A stretch of DNA of 64,000 bases from Nonlabens antarcticus. GTDB taxonomy: Bacteria; Bacteroidota; Bacteroidia; Flavobacteriales; Flavobacteriaceae. The notes below the pieces were generated by a model, which saw only the letters and a program-made list of their open reading frames with translations, had not been told where the DNA came from and did not search any database. Below are positions 8,617 through 17,018 of the stretch, piece by piece (position 1 is the stretch's first letter; every line of letters starts with the position of its first letter). The position numbers were made by a program, and so were the translations under genes. The stretch covers positions 248,001-312,000 of the forward strand of contig NZ_JADFCO010000065.1 in NCBI RefSeq assembly GCF_015356755.1, read 5' to 3'.

Positions 8617-8630
8617 TCGTAATATTGCGA
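8617..8630 (+). promoter_or_regulatory. Possible ArsR operator
   Basis: TCGTAATATTGCGA is a nearly perfect inverted repeat (TCG-AATATT-CGA) just ahead of the arsR coding region; its last base is the A of the first possible ATG (8630). An ArsR repressor commonly binds such a site over its own promoter, so autoregulation released by arsenite is inferred. Confidence 0.4.
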
Positions 8631-8635
8631 TGACT

Positions 8636-8968
8636 ATGGGGTTGACTAAAACAGAGCATTTTACTAAGGAGATTAATGCGGTTGCCGCTTTCGCGAAAGC
8701 GGTGGGACATCCAGCCCGGCTGGTCATCATCAAATATCTGTTAGAACGGGAAACCTGTGTTTGTGGAGACTTAGTTAAAGAAATAGGACTTGCCCAACCA
8801 ACGATTTCCCAGCATTTAAAAGCACTTAAGGAAGCCGGTATTATACGCGGCACCGTGGAGGGAGCGAGCATCTGTTATTGCATTAATACTGATAAATGGA
8901 ACATGATGAATCAAGAATTGCGCAAACATTTGATCATAATTCCAAACTTGAAAAGTGATTGCTGCTAA
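8636..8968 (+). CDS. arsR: ArsR-family arsenite-responsive repressor
   Basis: A small winged-helix repressor (110 residues from the ATG at 8636; a start at 8630 is also open but overlaps the putative operator). The core GHPARLVIIKYLL, TCVCGDLVKEIGLAQPTISQHLKAL and GTVEGASICYCI matches the family; the CVC pair lies where arsenic-sensing ArsR proteins bind As(III). Extra cysteines occur at ICYC and as a terminal Cys-Cys. It heads an operon with three arsenic genes, 10 bp before the next. The iterated palindrome (8686-8701) encodes AFAKA just before GHPAR. Confidence 0.9.
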   Translation: MGLTKTEHFTKEINAVAAFAKAVGHPARLVIIKYLLERETCVCGDLVKEIGLAQPTISQHLKALKEAGIIRGTVEGASICYCINTDKWNMMNQELRKHLIIIPNLKSDCC

Positions 8969-8978
8969 ATAATATATT

Positions 8979-9443
8979 ATGAAATTATCTGAATTTTCAA
9001 AAGAACTAGAAGACCTGGATCGCATCGCATTCTTGCTAGAAGATGGAACAGCAGTTCCTGGACATTTCCACGTAACGGAAGTAGGAAAAGTGCACCGGCA
9101 TTTTATAGATTGTGGCGGTAAAGAACGAGAAGAAACAGTGATCAATTTTCAACTGTGGAATGCAAACGATTATGACCACCGTTTACACCCTGAAAAATTG
9201 AGAAGTATTATAGCACTTTCAAAACAAAAATTAAATTTACCCAATGCAGAAATTGAGGTAGAATATCAAGCCGAAACCATTGGTAAATATGGATTAGAGT
9301 ACGATGGGACATCCTTTGTATTAACTAATAAACAAACGGCTTGTCTAGCAGAAGATGCTTGCGGCATTCCGGAGAAAAAGCCACGTATACGTATTTCTAC
9401 ACTCACCGCTAACTCTTGCACACCAGATTCTGGTTGCTGCTAA
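8979..9443 (+). CDS. Cys-tailed small protein of the arsenic operon
   Basis: A 154-residue soluble protein, resembling the family I recall as DUF6428, which often accompanies ArsR in flavobacteria (family name not verified). The N-terminal two thirds look like a compact alpha/beta domain (LSEFSKELEDL, AVPGHFHVTEVGKVHRHFIDCGG). The C-terminal tail carries CLAEDACG and ends CTPDSGCC, suggesting metalloid or metal binding. It sits between arsR and the arsenate reductase gene with 9-10 bp gaps. No enzymatic motif is recognised; an accessory role in arsenic handling is inferred from context. Confidence 0.75.
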   Translation: MKLSEFSKELEDLDRIAFLLEDGTAVPGHFHVTEVGKVHRHFIDCGGKEREETVINFQLWNANDYDHRLHPEKLRSIIALSKQKLNLPNAEIEVEYQAETIGKYGLEYDGTSFVLTNKQTACLAEDACGIPEKKPRIRISTLTANSCTPDSGCC

Positions 9444-9452
9444 AACTCTCTT

Positions 9453-10061
9453 ATGTTTACACCAATAAAAACTTACATTGAAGAACTGAATGTCTCCAGC
9501 GTTTCAGAATCAAGAAAAGAAGTGTTGAATCCATTGAAGGATTATATTTCTTCTAAGATTTCTAGCTCTCAAGAGATCCACCTCAGCTTTATTTGTACCC
9601 ATAATTCCCGTCGCAGTCAATTAGGCCAGGTATGGTCGCAAGTTATGGCAGCCTATTTTCAGGTTCCTAATGTCATGACGTACTCAGGAGGGACTGAAGC
9701 AACCGCCGTATTTGTTGCAATTATTGACACTCTTAAAAAGCAACATTTCCAGGTTGAACTGGTTGATGAAACTGATAATCCGGTATATTCTGTAGCTTAT
9801 TCTGAAGACGATGCATCCTATTTGTTCTCTAAAAAAGTGGAAGATTCCAGCAATCCAGAAGAGGGTTTTGCAGCTATCATGACTTGCTCGCAAGCAGATG
9901 AGGATTGTCCTGTGATTTCTGGAGCCGAAAAGCGTTTTTCAATTCCGTATGAAGATCCTAAAACTTCTGACGGTACAGATTCTCAACATGAAACCTATAT
10001 GCAGTGTAGCATCCAAATCGCTATCGAAATGAAGTATGTCTTCTCAGAAATGCAAGCTTAG
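9453..10061 (+). CDS. arsC: Thioredoxin-type arsenate reductase
   Basis: A 202-residue low-molecular-weight tyrosine-phosphatase fold protein. The phosphate loop CTHNSRR (Cys 48 to Arg 54) has the CX5R signature; a second pair Cys 145 and Cys 152 in CSQADEDCP has the CX6C spacing of the redox relay in thioredoxin-coupled ArsC, and YEDPK (residues 166-170) fits the catalytic Asp-Pro loop. Together they suggest reduction of arsenate to arsenite. An N-terminal extension of about 40 residues precedes the domain. The stop overlaps the GTG start of the efflux gene by one base, so product would be handed directly to export. Confidence 0.86.
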   Translation: MFTPIKTYIEELNVSSVSESRKEVLNPLKDYISSKISSSQEIHLSFICTHNSRRSQLGQVWSQVMAAYFQVPNVMTYSGGTEATAVFVAIIDTLKKQHFQVELVDETDNPVYSVAYSEDDASYLFSKKVEDSSNPEEGFAAIMTCSQADEDCPVISGAEKRFSIPYEDPKTSDGTDSQHETYMQCSIQIAIEMKYVFSEMQA

Positions 10062-11110
10062 TGGCTTCTAAAAGACTAGGGTTTCTTAATCGATACCTGA
10101 CGTTATGGATATTTATTGCCATGGCAATAGGTGTTGGGCTGGGATATTTCGATCCTAATATGGACAAACTCATCAATAGCATGAGTAGTGGTTCTACAAA
10201 CATTCCCATTGCGATAGGATTGATACTTATGATGTATCCACCACTCGCAAAAGCCGATTATAAACTGCTTCCAAAAGTCTTTAAAAACACAAAGGTTCTT
10301 AGTATTTCATTACTCCTCAACTGGATAATTGGTCCAGTTTTGATGTTTGTTCTTGCTATTATTTTCCTGCATGATTATCCAGAATATATGGTAGGATTGA
10401 TCTTAATAGGCCTTGCGCGTTGTATTGCCATGGTTCTGGTATGGAATGATCTTGCAGAAGGTTCTCCAGAATACGGCGCTGGCCTGGTCGCGCTCAACAG
10501 TATTTTTCAGGTTTTTGCTTATTCTTTTTATGCCTGGCTATTTATTACGGTGTTGCCACCTTATTTTGGTTTTGAAGGATCCATCGTCGATATTTCTATT
10601 ACCACTATTGCAGAAAGCGTGGCGATTTACTTGGGAATTCCTTTTATCATGGGAGTTTTAAGCAGGTACTTTTTAGTGAGGTTATATGGAAAAACCTGGT
10701 ATGAGCATACGTTTATACCCGCTATCTCACCTGTCACCCTGATTGCCCTTTTACTAACTATTGTACTGATGTTTTCTTTGAAAGGTGAGATGATTGTGGA
10801 GCTACCGCAAGATGTGCTTTTGATTGCAGTGCCGTTGTTGATTTACTTTTTAGTAATGTTCTTGATAGGATTTTTCATCAGTAAGGCTCGCGGAGCCAGT
10901 TATAGTGAGAATGCCGCGATTGCTTTTACTGCAGCTGGAAATAATTTTGAGCTTGCGATTGCTGTTGCGATTGCCGTTTTTGGTCTCAATTCTGGACAAG
11001 CTTTTACAGGAGTTATAGGACCACTGGTAGAAGTTCCAGCGCTTATTTTATTAGTTCGGGTTTCTTTTTGGTTGAAGAAGCGCTACTACCCAACTGATCC
11101 TGTTATGTAA
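10061..11110 (+). CDS. acr3: Acr3-type arsenite efflux transporter
   Basis: A 349-residue protein with about ten membrane helices. The Acr3 signature [16 protein letters not shown] is present with the essential Cys at residue 121, and a second family block [19 protein letters not shown] lies near the C terminus. It exports As(III) using the proton-motive force. Start is GTG at 10061, sharing a base with the arsC stop; an ATG-started form would lose the family N terminus. Last gene of the operon; no clear terminator hairpin follows in the next 140 bp. Confidence 0.94.
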   Translation: MASKRLGFLNRYLTLWIFIAMAIGVGLGYFDPNMDKLINSMSSGSTNIPIAIGLILMMYPPLAKADYKLLPKVFKNTKVLSISLLLNWIIGPVLMFVLAIIFLHDYPEYMVGLILIGLARCIAMVLVWNDLAEGSPEYGAGLVALNSIFQVFAYSFYAWLFITVLPPYFGFEGSIVDISITTIAESVAIYLGIPFIMGVLSRYFLVRLYGKTWYEHTFIPAISPVTLIALLLTIVLMFSLKGEMIVELPQDVLLIAVPLLIYFLVMFLIGFFISKARGASYSENAAIAFTAAGNNFELAIAVAIAVFGLNSGQAFTGVIGPLVEVPALILLVRVSFWLKKRYYPTDPVM

Positions 11111-11254
11111 GTCTCTTTAGGGATAAGAAACCTTAATACAAACCTTAACAATGTGAACTCATGCAACTATAAATTTGCTGCATCAGCATATTGGAGATTA
11201 ATTCACAGCAGTAAGTTATTACAGATAGAATTGAAATTTGCCGCAATGGTCAAA

Positions 11255-11782
11255 TCAAACCATTTTTGTAGCCGTCATTTCCATATGTGGTATTCCATCC
11301 TCTAGATATTCATCACCACTCTCTAAAAATCCAAGATCATTGTAAAATTTCCTAAGATAAACCTGTGCTGATATTTTGATGCGTGGTTCCGCCTCCGCAC
11401 TTCGACTGCGCTCAATATGAATTTCTTCGTCGCTTTGCTCCTTGAAAGTGATCACTTTCTGATCATTTTGCTCATCAAAAGCATACTTCATACTCACTTT
11501 CATTATTTGTTTACCATAATCTAATCTGCGGGATTTAGGACTCACTACCACTCGACCTATGCTGCTTTGATCAAGGTAATCCCCAGCTTTAAACACCCGC
11601 GTATAGGCTGCAAGCAAATCGCCATCATAACCTAAAATATGCATAGCTTTTTGATCGTTACCGTCGATGTCCTGATAAACACAATCCTGCTCTACCACAA
11701 AAACTTCTGATCTCAACTGCAAGAGATCGTAAAGTTCATTAGAGGTAAGTTCTTCAAATGTCTTAATCTTAAATTGAATCAT
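11255..11782 (-). CDS. ElaA-type GNAT acetyltransferase with repeat-derived insert
   Basis: A 175-residue GNAT protein. ElaA family blocks are clear: FVVEQDCVYQDIDGNDQKAMHILGY, SSIGRVVVSPKSRR, ISAQVYLRKFYNDLGF and EDGIPHMEM. Compared with E. coli ElaA as I remember it, about 20 extra residues separate the fourth strand from ISAQ; this insert (IERSRSAEAEPR) is encoded by TGAGCGCAGTCGAAGTG (complement near 11393-11413), the same motif found in the tRNA-tail repeats. The frame is intact, so the gene probably still works. It abuts the 86-residue gene upstream without a gap. Substrate unknown. Confidence 0.88.
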   Translation of the reverse strand: MIQFKIKTFEELTSNELYDLLQLRSEVFVVEQDCVYQDIDGNDQKAMHILGYDGDLLAAYTRVFKAGDYLDQSSIGRVVVSPKSRRLDYGKQIMKVSMKYAFDEQNDQKVITFKEQSDEEIHIERSRSAEAEPRIKISAQVYLRKFYNDLGFLESGDEYLEDGIPHMEMTATKMV

Positions 11783-12043
11783 CTAGAATCGTTTGGGAAC
11801 ATTATTTTGCTGGGGTGGTTTGATACCTATTCTTATATCAGTAATAATTTTCTCAAGCATATTACCGAATTCTTCATCACCTTGTGCCATCAAATCCTGA
11901 CGCACTCGATCTAGATCTTCTAGAGTTTCTTCCTTTTCGTCTTCCTCATAAAGTTCCAACTCCCGCCAGATTTCCATGAGTTTTTTTTCTGGATGAATTG
12001 CAGTTCGCAGTTGGTGTATTATAATAGAAGCTTCTTTTTTCAT
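11783..12043 (-). CDS. Small acidic protein, function unknown
   Basis: An 86-residue soluble protein rich in Glu and Asp in its middle (ELYEEDEKEETLEDLDR) with predicted helices and a basic, Pro/Gln-containing tail. No family is recognised. It ends one base before the ElaA-type gene starts, so the two are almost certainly cotranslated. Its start is set by the only good ATG; a further 180-bp gap upstream holds no recognisable gene. It could be a helical adaptor or regulator, but nothing in the sequence says so. Confidence 0.6.
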   Translation of the reverse strand: MKKEASIIIHQLRTAIHPEKKLMEIWRELELYEEDEKEETLEDLDRVRQDLMAQGDEEFGNMLEKIITDIRIGIKPPQQNNVPKRF

Positions 12044-12223
12044 CTCTTATTGCCCATTACGGGTATCTTTTTAAATTATCAGTTTGTTACGTCATGACTA
12101 GCAACCATTTGTTGAGCTAAGAACATTTCTTGACGCTATAAAAGTCGTTACTGACACTCATAATTTACTATAACAACCTAAAATGGCACCATTCTTATTT
12201 CCACCATTAAACATCCTACTCTA

Positions 12224-12499
12224 TTAAAACTTTCGATATGCTAAAGACTGCAGATTATCTATTAGAAGCTGTTCCTTATCTATCTTATATAGTTCCAACC
12301 TCTCAATGACTTGCTTTAATTGGATTGCATTTAGGTTTTTGTACGCTGGTGTGTCTAGTCTGTTGCTCCACTTATCGGCAGTAACTTTATCAAGCACTAT
12401 ACGCCAGTAGCAATGGTTTTTAAAATTTAGATCTTTATGAATAGTAGGCAGTTCGTTTGCCAACTCAAAATAACGCTTTTCTAAATTTTTTATAGACAT
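12224..12499 (-). CDS. Small conserved-looking protein downstream of rpiB
   Basis: A 91-residue soluble protein (IKNLEKRYFELANELPTIHKDL, NHCYWRIVLDKV, KWSNRLDTPAYKNL) with a charged helical N terminus and an aromatic centre. It begins 3 bp after rpiB and probably shares its transcript. Similar small proteins in flavobacteria are, from memory, annotated as hypothetical or acetyltransferase-like; no acetyl-CoA motif is visible here, so no function is proposed. Confidence 0.65.
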   Translation of the reverse strand: MSIKNLEKRYFELANELPTIHKDLNFKNHCYWRIVLDKVTADKWSNRLDTPAYKNLNAIQLKQVIERLELYKIDKEQLLIDNLQSLAYRKF

Positions 12500-12502
12500 A
12501 GA

Positions 12503-12931
12503 CTAGCAACTGATCTTTTGAACGCGGCGATCGTGACGTCCACCTTCAAACTTAGTATTGATAAAAGTCTCCACCATTTCAACTGCTTGTGTAATGGAAG
12601 TAAACCGTGCAGGAATACATATGATATTTGCATTGTTGTGCTGGCGAGCAAGAAAAGCAATTTCTTTGGTCCAGCAAACTGCACCACGTACCTCAGCATA
12701 TTTATTGACTGTCATGGAAACACCTTGAGCACTTCCACATATAACTACAGCAAGTTCTGCATTTCCATTAACTATATCTTGGGCAACAGGGTGAGCAAAA
12801 TCTGGGTAATCCACACTTTTTTCATCATTAGTGCCATGGTTTGTAATTTCATGGTTTGCATTCTTTAAAAAATCAACGATTGCCTTCTTGTAGTCCGGTC
12901 CTGCGTGATCGTTACCTATGGAAATTTTCAT
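12503..12931 (-). CDS. rpiB: Ribose 5-phosphate isomerase B
   Basis: A 142-residue RpiB/LacAB-family enzyme that interconverts ribose 5-phosphate and ribulose 5-phosphate in the pentose phosphate pathway. Visible are IGNDHAG at the start, DYPDFAHPVA, the catalytic Cys 65 in VVICGSAQG and His 98 in LARQHNNANI. An in-frame ATG 18 bp upstream (12949) is rejected because a -7 box TATTTTTG (complement 12951-12958) ends only one base before it; the ATG at 12931 gives the standard N terminus and a short leader. Confidence 0.93.
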   Translation of the reverse strand: MKISIGNDHAGPDYKKAIVDFLKNANHEITNHGTNDEKSVDYPDFAHPVAQDIVNGNAELAVVICGSAQGVSMTVNKYAEVRGAVCWTKEIAFLARQHNNANIICIPARFTSITQAVEMVETFINTKFEGGRHDRRVQKISC

Positions 12932-12950
12932 TTGATGGATTTTTATCATA

Positions 12951-12958
12951 CAAAAATA
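12951..12958 (-). promoter_or_regulatory. -7 promoter box of rpiB
   Basis: TATTTTTG on the minus strand fits TAnnTTTG and lies 19 nt upstream of the chosen rpiB start. It excludes the longer reading of the gene. Confidence 0.55.
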
Positions 12959-13489
12959 CGGTTAGTCAGCACATTATGGACTTATGAACAATACTAGTTT
13001 TCACAGGTATCATAAACAACATACAACCTGTTAATAAAATCTAAAAGAAAGTTCTAGGATAAGTCATTTAAAAAATGCTATGGAAATTTTGAGCTGGGAA
13101 ACCTAAATATAAGTAGGCTATTTTCTAGCGAGTTTTCAGACCATTTTCAATAGAAGTTAACAATGAAAAATGTATACACTTTTGAACAAATGATGGTTAA
13201 TTTGACTTATTGACAACTGTGGTTAGAATCATATAAATAGCTGTTTTTAAAATCAATACCTATCATATAATATGTGAACAACCTGTTATAACTAGATACA
13301 TGTCAACATAGCTAAATATTCTTCTTAAAAATATACCGCTATACACAGTACATCATCATCATCATTTTTATTTTAAATTATTAGAAAAAAGAAATATGAT
13401 ATATATAGTTGTTGATAAGAGAAAAATGAATCTATAGAATAGGAATTCCCATAACGGAATCACTTCAATTATTTAAAAAATAAAGGAAT

Positions 13490-13603
13490 TTATAGAATGG
13501 ATTTAACGGCTACAAAATAGAAGGCTAGAACACCTAAAATTAAAATGGTGACGAATAACAAGATGGTCACATTTGAAATAGTAAAAGGATTTTTTAATCT
13601 CAT
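13490..13603 (-). CDS. 37-residue single-span membrane protein
   Basis: A very short gene: ATG at 13603, stop at 13490. The product starts MRLKNPFTISNVT, has one hydrophobic helix (about residues 13-32) and ends VAVKSIL. A perfect -7 box TATCTTTG (complement 13641-13648) lies 37 nt upstream of the start, which argues for expression, and the codons look normal. It lies in the otherwise gene-free 0.8-kb AT-rich stretch between rpiB and rnr. Similar tiny membrane proteins can be subunits or regulators of larger membrane complexes, but no partner is indicated. Confidence 0.6.
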   Translation of the reverse strand: MRLKNPFTISNVTILLFVTILILGVLAFYFVAVKSIL

Positions 13604-13640
13604 AATAACTATATGACTTTGCTTATAGGGAAAAGTTTAA

Positions 13641-13648
13641 CAAAGATA
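13641..13648 (-). promoter_or_regulatory. -7 box upstream of the 37-residue protein
   Basis: TATCTTTG on the minus strand, an exact TAnnTTTG. It faces away from rnr and can only serve the 37-codon gene. The rest of 12960-13490 is AT-rich with nothing recognised. Confidence 0.55.
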
Positions 13649-13756
13649 CATTATTTACCTAATTAAGTGTTAATTGCAGGTAAACAGAGTATTAAGTTAT
13701 TCCTTTAAGATCATCTTTTAACTGTGGTACTCTGAATATGTTAACTTTACGCCCAT

Positions 13757-15967
13757 ATGAGTACAAATAATAAAAAACCAAGTAAGTCTAAGTTTCAAAA
13801 CTTAACTCAGGCAATTACTAATGTCTTTAACACAGACAAGGATAGTATCCTAAATTACAAACAGATTTGTTCAAAGTTAAGTATCACTGATACCAGCGGA
13901 AGAAATCAAGTCATTAAAAAGCTACACCAACTCAAGGCCAAAGGTCAAATTGAAGAAGTAGATAGAGGCAAATTCAAGCTAATAAAAGCCATTGATTACT
14001 ATACCGGGAGAATAGATATAAGCTCTAGAGGTACTGGGTATGTTATCACAACAGAACTTCAGGAAGATATCATGGTACCTCGCAAATCGCTAGGACAAGC
14101 ACTTAACGGTGATGATGTCGAAGTTCACGTTTATCATAGACGTCGTGGTCAGCAACCAGAAGGTGAGATCACCAAAATCATCAAGCGCAACAAAACGGAA
14201 TTTGTAGGAACCATTCAGGTTCATGAGAAATTTGCTTTTGTCAACGTTACAGATCATAAAGTACAAACTGATTTCTTCATACCAGGTAAAATGATCAATG
14301 GCGCAAAAGATGGTCAGGTCGTTTTGGTAGAATTCATCGACTGGAACGATAAGCAAGATTCCCCTACAGGATCTATTAAGGCAGTTCTGGGAGAACCTGG
14401 TGAGCATGATACAGAAATCCACGCGATTTTGGCACAATATGGTTTACCATATGAGTTTCCTGAAGCCGTAGAGAAAGAAGCAAAAAAACTTGATTTCACC
14501 ATATCAGACAACGATATTTCTGTCAGACGTGATATGCGGGACACGCTAACCTATACGATTGATCCTGCAGATGCTAAGGATTTTGATGATGCACTTTCCT
14601 TCAAAAAGATGGAAAACGGTAGCTTTGAAATCGGTATTCATATTGCAGACGTCTCACATTATGTAAGACCTAATACGATTCTGGAAACGGAAGCTTATGA
14701 GCGCGCCACATCGGTTTATCTGGTGGATCGCGTGGTTCCTATGTTGCCAGAAGTACTTTCAAATGGCGTTTGTTCCTTGAATCCCAACGAGGATAAATTG
14801 ACTTTTTCTGCGGTTTTTGAAATGGATGGTAACGGTAAAGTTACTAAAGAATGGTTCGGTCGCACGATTATACATTCAGACCAGCGATTTGCCTATGAAG
14901 AAGCCCAGCATATTATTGAGACTGGAAAAGGGGATATGCCTGAGGATATTTCGCTTTCGCGAAAGCGAACTCAAATCAGCCCTGAAATAGTTGAGGCAAC
15001 TCTAACTTTGGACAGCATTGCAAAGAAAATGCGAGCTGCCCGAATGAAAGCAGGAGCATTAAGCTTTGATAAAACTGAGGTGAAATTTGACCTCAACGAA
15101 AACAGTGAGCCGGTAGGTGTTTTCTTTAAAACATCGAAAGATGCAAATAAACTAATCGAGGAATTCATGTTGCTGGCCAATAAAAAAGTGGCGGCATTTA
15201 TAGGAAAAAGATCTCCTAAACAGACATTTGTTTATCGAATTCACGCAGAGCCTAACGATGAAAAGTTATCTGCCCTCGCACAATTTGTAACGAAATTTGG
15301 TCGTACGTTAGACCTGAGAGATCGCAAAACGATCACGCAATCCCTGAACAAATTACTGGAAGATGTAAAAGGATCCAAGGAGCAAAACATGATCGACACG
15401 CTTGCGATACGAACGATGTCTAAGGCAGAATATTCTACGGAAAACATAGGCCATTACGGTCTAGCATTTGACTATTACACCCACTTTACAAGTCCCATAC
15501 GACGTTATCCCGATGTCATGGTACATCGATTATTACAACATTATCTAGATGGAGGAAAGTCTGTTAATGAGGTAGAAACGATGGAAAAATGTGTGCATTC
15601 TACAGATATGGAAATCCTTGCTACAAAAGCAGAACGAGATTCCATCAAATACATGCAAGTCAAATTCATGAAAGACCATGCTGACGAGGAATTTTTAGGA
15701 GTTATTTCAGGAGCAACCGACTGGGGAATCTACATTGAAATTATCGCCAATAAATGTGAAGGAATGATTCGTCTGGGAGACCTAGACGATGATTCCTATG
15801 AATATGTAGAAGAGGAATTTGCGGTTGTGGGTCGTAAGACTAAAAATGCTTATCGTCTAGGAGATGAGGTTTACGTCAAGGTTAAAAATGCAGATCTTGT
15901 CAAAAAACATCTCGATTTCTGGATGGTAGGAGCCAAGGATAAAGTGGAAGGCAACCAAAAGAAGTAA
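13757..15967 (+). CDS. rnr: Ribonuclease R
   Basis: A 736-residue 3'-5' exoribonuclease of the RNB (RNase II/R) family that degrades structured RNA. Order: N-terminal winged-helix region (about 15-80), cold-shock domains (about 85-225), RNB catalytic domain with the Asp cluster DPADAKDFDDA near residues 270-280 and the closing HFTSPIRRYPDVMVHRLL near 575-595, then a C-terminal S1 domain (about 645-725). Length and order match the family. The iterated palindrome (14952-14967) encodes SLSRKR in the catalytic domain. A TAACTTTA box lies 7 nt before the start. Confidence 0.96.
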   Translation: MSTNNKKPSKSKFQNLTQAITNVFNTDKDSILNYKQICSKLSITDTSGRNQVIKKLHQLKAKGQIEEVDRGKFKLIKAIDYYTGRIDISSRGTGYVITTELQEDIMVPRKSLGQALNGDDVEVHVYHRRRGQQPEGEITKIIKRNKTEFVGTIQVHEKFAFVNVTDHKVQTDFFIPGKMINGAKDGQVVLVEFIDWNDKQDSPTGSIKAVLGEPGEHDTEIHAILAQYGLPYEFPEAVEKEAKKLDFTISDNDISVRRDMRDTLTYTIDPADAKDFDDALSFKKMENGSFEIGIHIADVSHYVRPNTILETEAYERATSVYLVDRVVPMLPEVLSNGVCSLNPNEDKLTFSAVFEMDGNGKVTKEWFGRTIIHSDQRFAYEEAQHIIETGKGDMPEDISLSRKRTQISPEIVEATLTLDSIAKKMRAARMKAGALSFDKTEVKFDLNENSEPVGVFFKTSKDANKLIEEFMLLANKKVAAFIGKRSPKQTFVYRIHAEPNDEKLSALAQFVTKFGRTLDLRDRKTITQSLNKLLEDVKGSKEQNMIDTLAIRTMSKAEYSTENIGHYGLAFDYYTHFTSPIRRYPDVMVHRLLQHYLDGGKSVNEVETMEKCVHSTDMEILATKAERDSIKYMQVKFMKDHADEEFLGVISGATDWGIYIEIIANKCEGMIRLGDLDDDSYEYVEEEFAVVGRKTKNAYRLGDEVYVKVKNADLVKKHLDFWMVGAKDKVEGNQKK

Positions 15968-15979
15968 GTCACTTTTCCT

Positions 15980-16147
15980 TTGAAAACTAAAACCTGTCAT
16001 ACGTGCCATCAAGAGCACACGACGCTGTACAGAATCCAAATTATAAAGGGATCTGAATGGATTTTTTGCTGCAAAAACTGCACGGAACTCAACCAGGCGC
16101 TACCAGATTATAAATATGGTGGTATCTGGAAGGGCTATAGACATTGA
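15980..16147 (+). CDS. 55-residue zinc-ribbon-like protein (TTG start)
   Basis: A short gene 12 bp after rnr and in the same frame as it, separated by the rnr stop and four codons. The only possible start in frame is TTG at 15980. The product reads KTKTCHTCHQEHTTLYRIQ, EWIFCCKNCTEL, KYGGIWKGYRH; the CxxC at residues 6-9 and CCxxC near 35-39 look like a zinc ribbon, which supports it as real. Probably cotranscribed with rnr and translated by re-initiation. A nucleic-acid role is plausible from the fold and neighbour but is inference. Confidence 0.7.
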   Translation: MKTKTCHTCHQEHTTLYRIQIIKGSEWIFCCKNCTELNQALPDYKYGGIWKGYRH

Positions 16148-16249
16148 GGATTACAAACAATAATTCTATTCTTTAAAGAGTTAGGAATAATTGATGCAGT
16201 ATAACTGTAACAATAGATGCTTCCCTGCATCATTTAAAAAAACCTTATC

Positions 16250-16921
16250 ATGAAATTATTTGGAACTGCTTTCGCATTGTTCGTTACTCTAATAGCAACG
16301 GCACAAACAGATCAAGAAGTTAACATCGACCAGTTTAATACCATCAAAACTTTTGATTTGATCAAAGTAAAAATGGTAAAGTCAGACGTTAATAAACTTG
16401 AGATCAAAGGTAAGGATGGTAGCGAGGTAGAATATGTTTTTAAAAACGGACTTCTCAAGCTGCGTATGGAAACAGATAAGATATTTGATGGAGCACAAAC
16501 GTTTGTGACCGTTTATTATACAGATGTAAAAACAATTGATGCTAATGAAGGTTCTGTCATTTATGCAGATGATATTTCTGGACAGGATCAGGTGGAAATT
16601 AGAGTGCAAGAAGGTGCTAAAGTGATTGCGGGAATAAATATTAATAGAGTAGAAGTAAGAGCGGTTACAGGAGGTATAGTTGAAATTTCTGGTAAAGTAA
16701 TCAAGCAAGAAGTCACTGTGAATACCGGAGGAATTGTAGAAGGTAAAAATCTAAAGTCAGAAAATGCCGATGTAAAAGTTCAGGCCGGTGGCGAGGTCGA
16801 ATTATATGCAAGTAAATCTGTTGATGCCATCGTTCGTGCTGGAGGTTATGTCACCGTTTATGGAAATCCTGAAAACGTAAATAAGAAAACCACATTTGGT
16901 GGTAGAATCGTAATCAAATAA
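16250..16921 (+). CDS. Secreted DUF2807 (GIN-type) beta-repeat protein
   Basis: A 223-residue protein with a signal peptide (cleavage likely after ATAQ, residue 19) and short beta repeats rich in V-E-V and G-G patterns (VRAVTGGIVEISGKV, VTVNTGGIVEGKN, VQAGGEVELYASKSVDAIVRAGGYVTVYG), typical of the right-handed beta-helix of DUF2807/head-GIN proteins common in Bacteroidota. The N-terminal part has the FNTIKTFDLIKVKMVKSD strand pattern of that family. Role unknown; periplasmic or surface location is inferred. Monocistronic. Confidence 0.82.
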   Translation: MKLFGTAFALFVTLIATAQTDQEVNIDQFNTIKTFDLIKVKMVKSDVNKLEIKGKDGSEVEYVFKNGLLKLRMETDKIFDGAQTFVTVYYTDVKTIDANEGSVIYADDISGQDQVEIRVQEGAKVIAGININRVEVRAVTGGIVEISGKVIKQEVTVNTGGIVEGKNLKSENADVKVQAGGEVELYASKSVDAIVRAGGYVTVYGNPENVNKKTTFGGRIVIK

Positions 16922-16987
16922 TAGATTTTTAAAAGGGATATTGCTGCGAACTGTCTATCCCTTTAATGTTTTATAAGCGCTATTGCA

Positions 16988-16995
16988 TACCTTTG
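16988..16995 (+). promoter_or_regulatory. -7 box of the LysE-type gene
   Basis: TACCTTTG, an exact TAnnTTTG, 23 nt before the ATG at 17019. A second TAAATTTG (17010-17017) ends one base before the ATG and is too close to serve. Confidence 0.55.
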
Positions 16996-17018
16996 ATTTA
17001 CTAGCCAATTAAATTTGC

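Noticed and set aside
11255-11782. Acetyltransferase as a pseudogene because of the repeat insertion
   Set aside because: The frame is intact and all family blocks on both sides are preserved.
12931-12949. Longer N terminus for rpiB
   Set aside because: The -7 promoter box ends one base before that ATG and the added residues are not part of the family.
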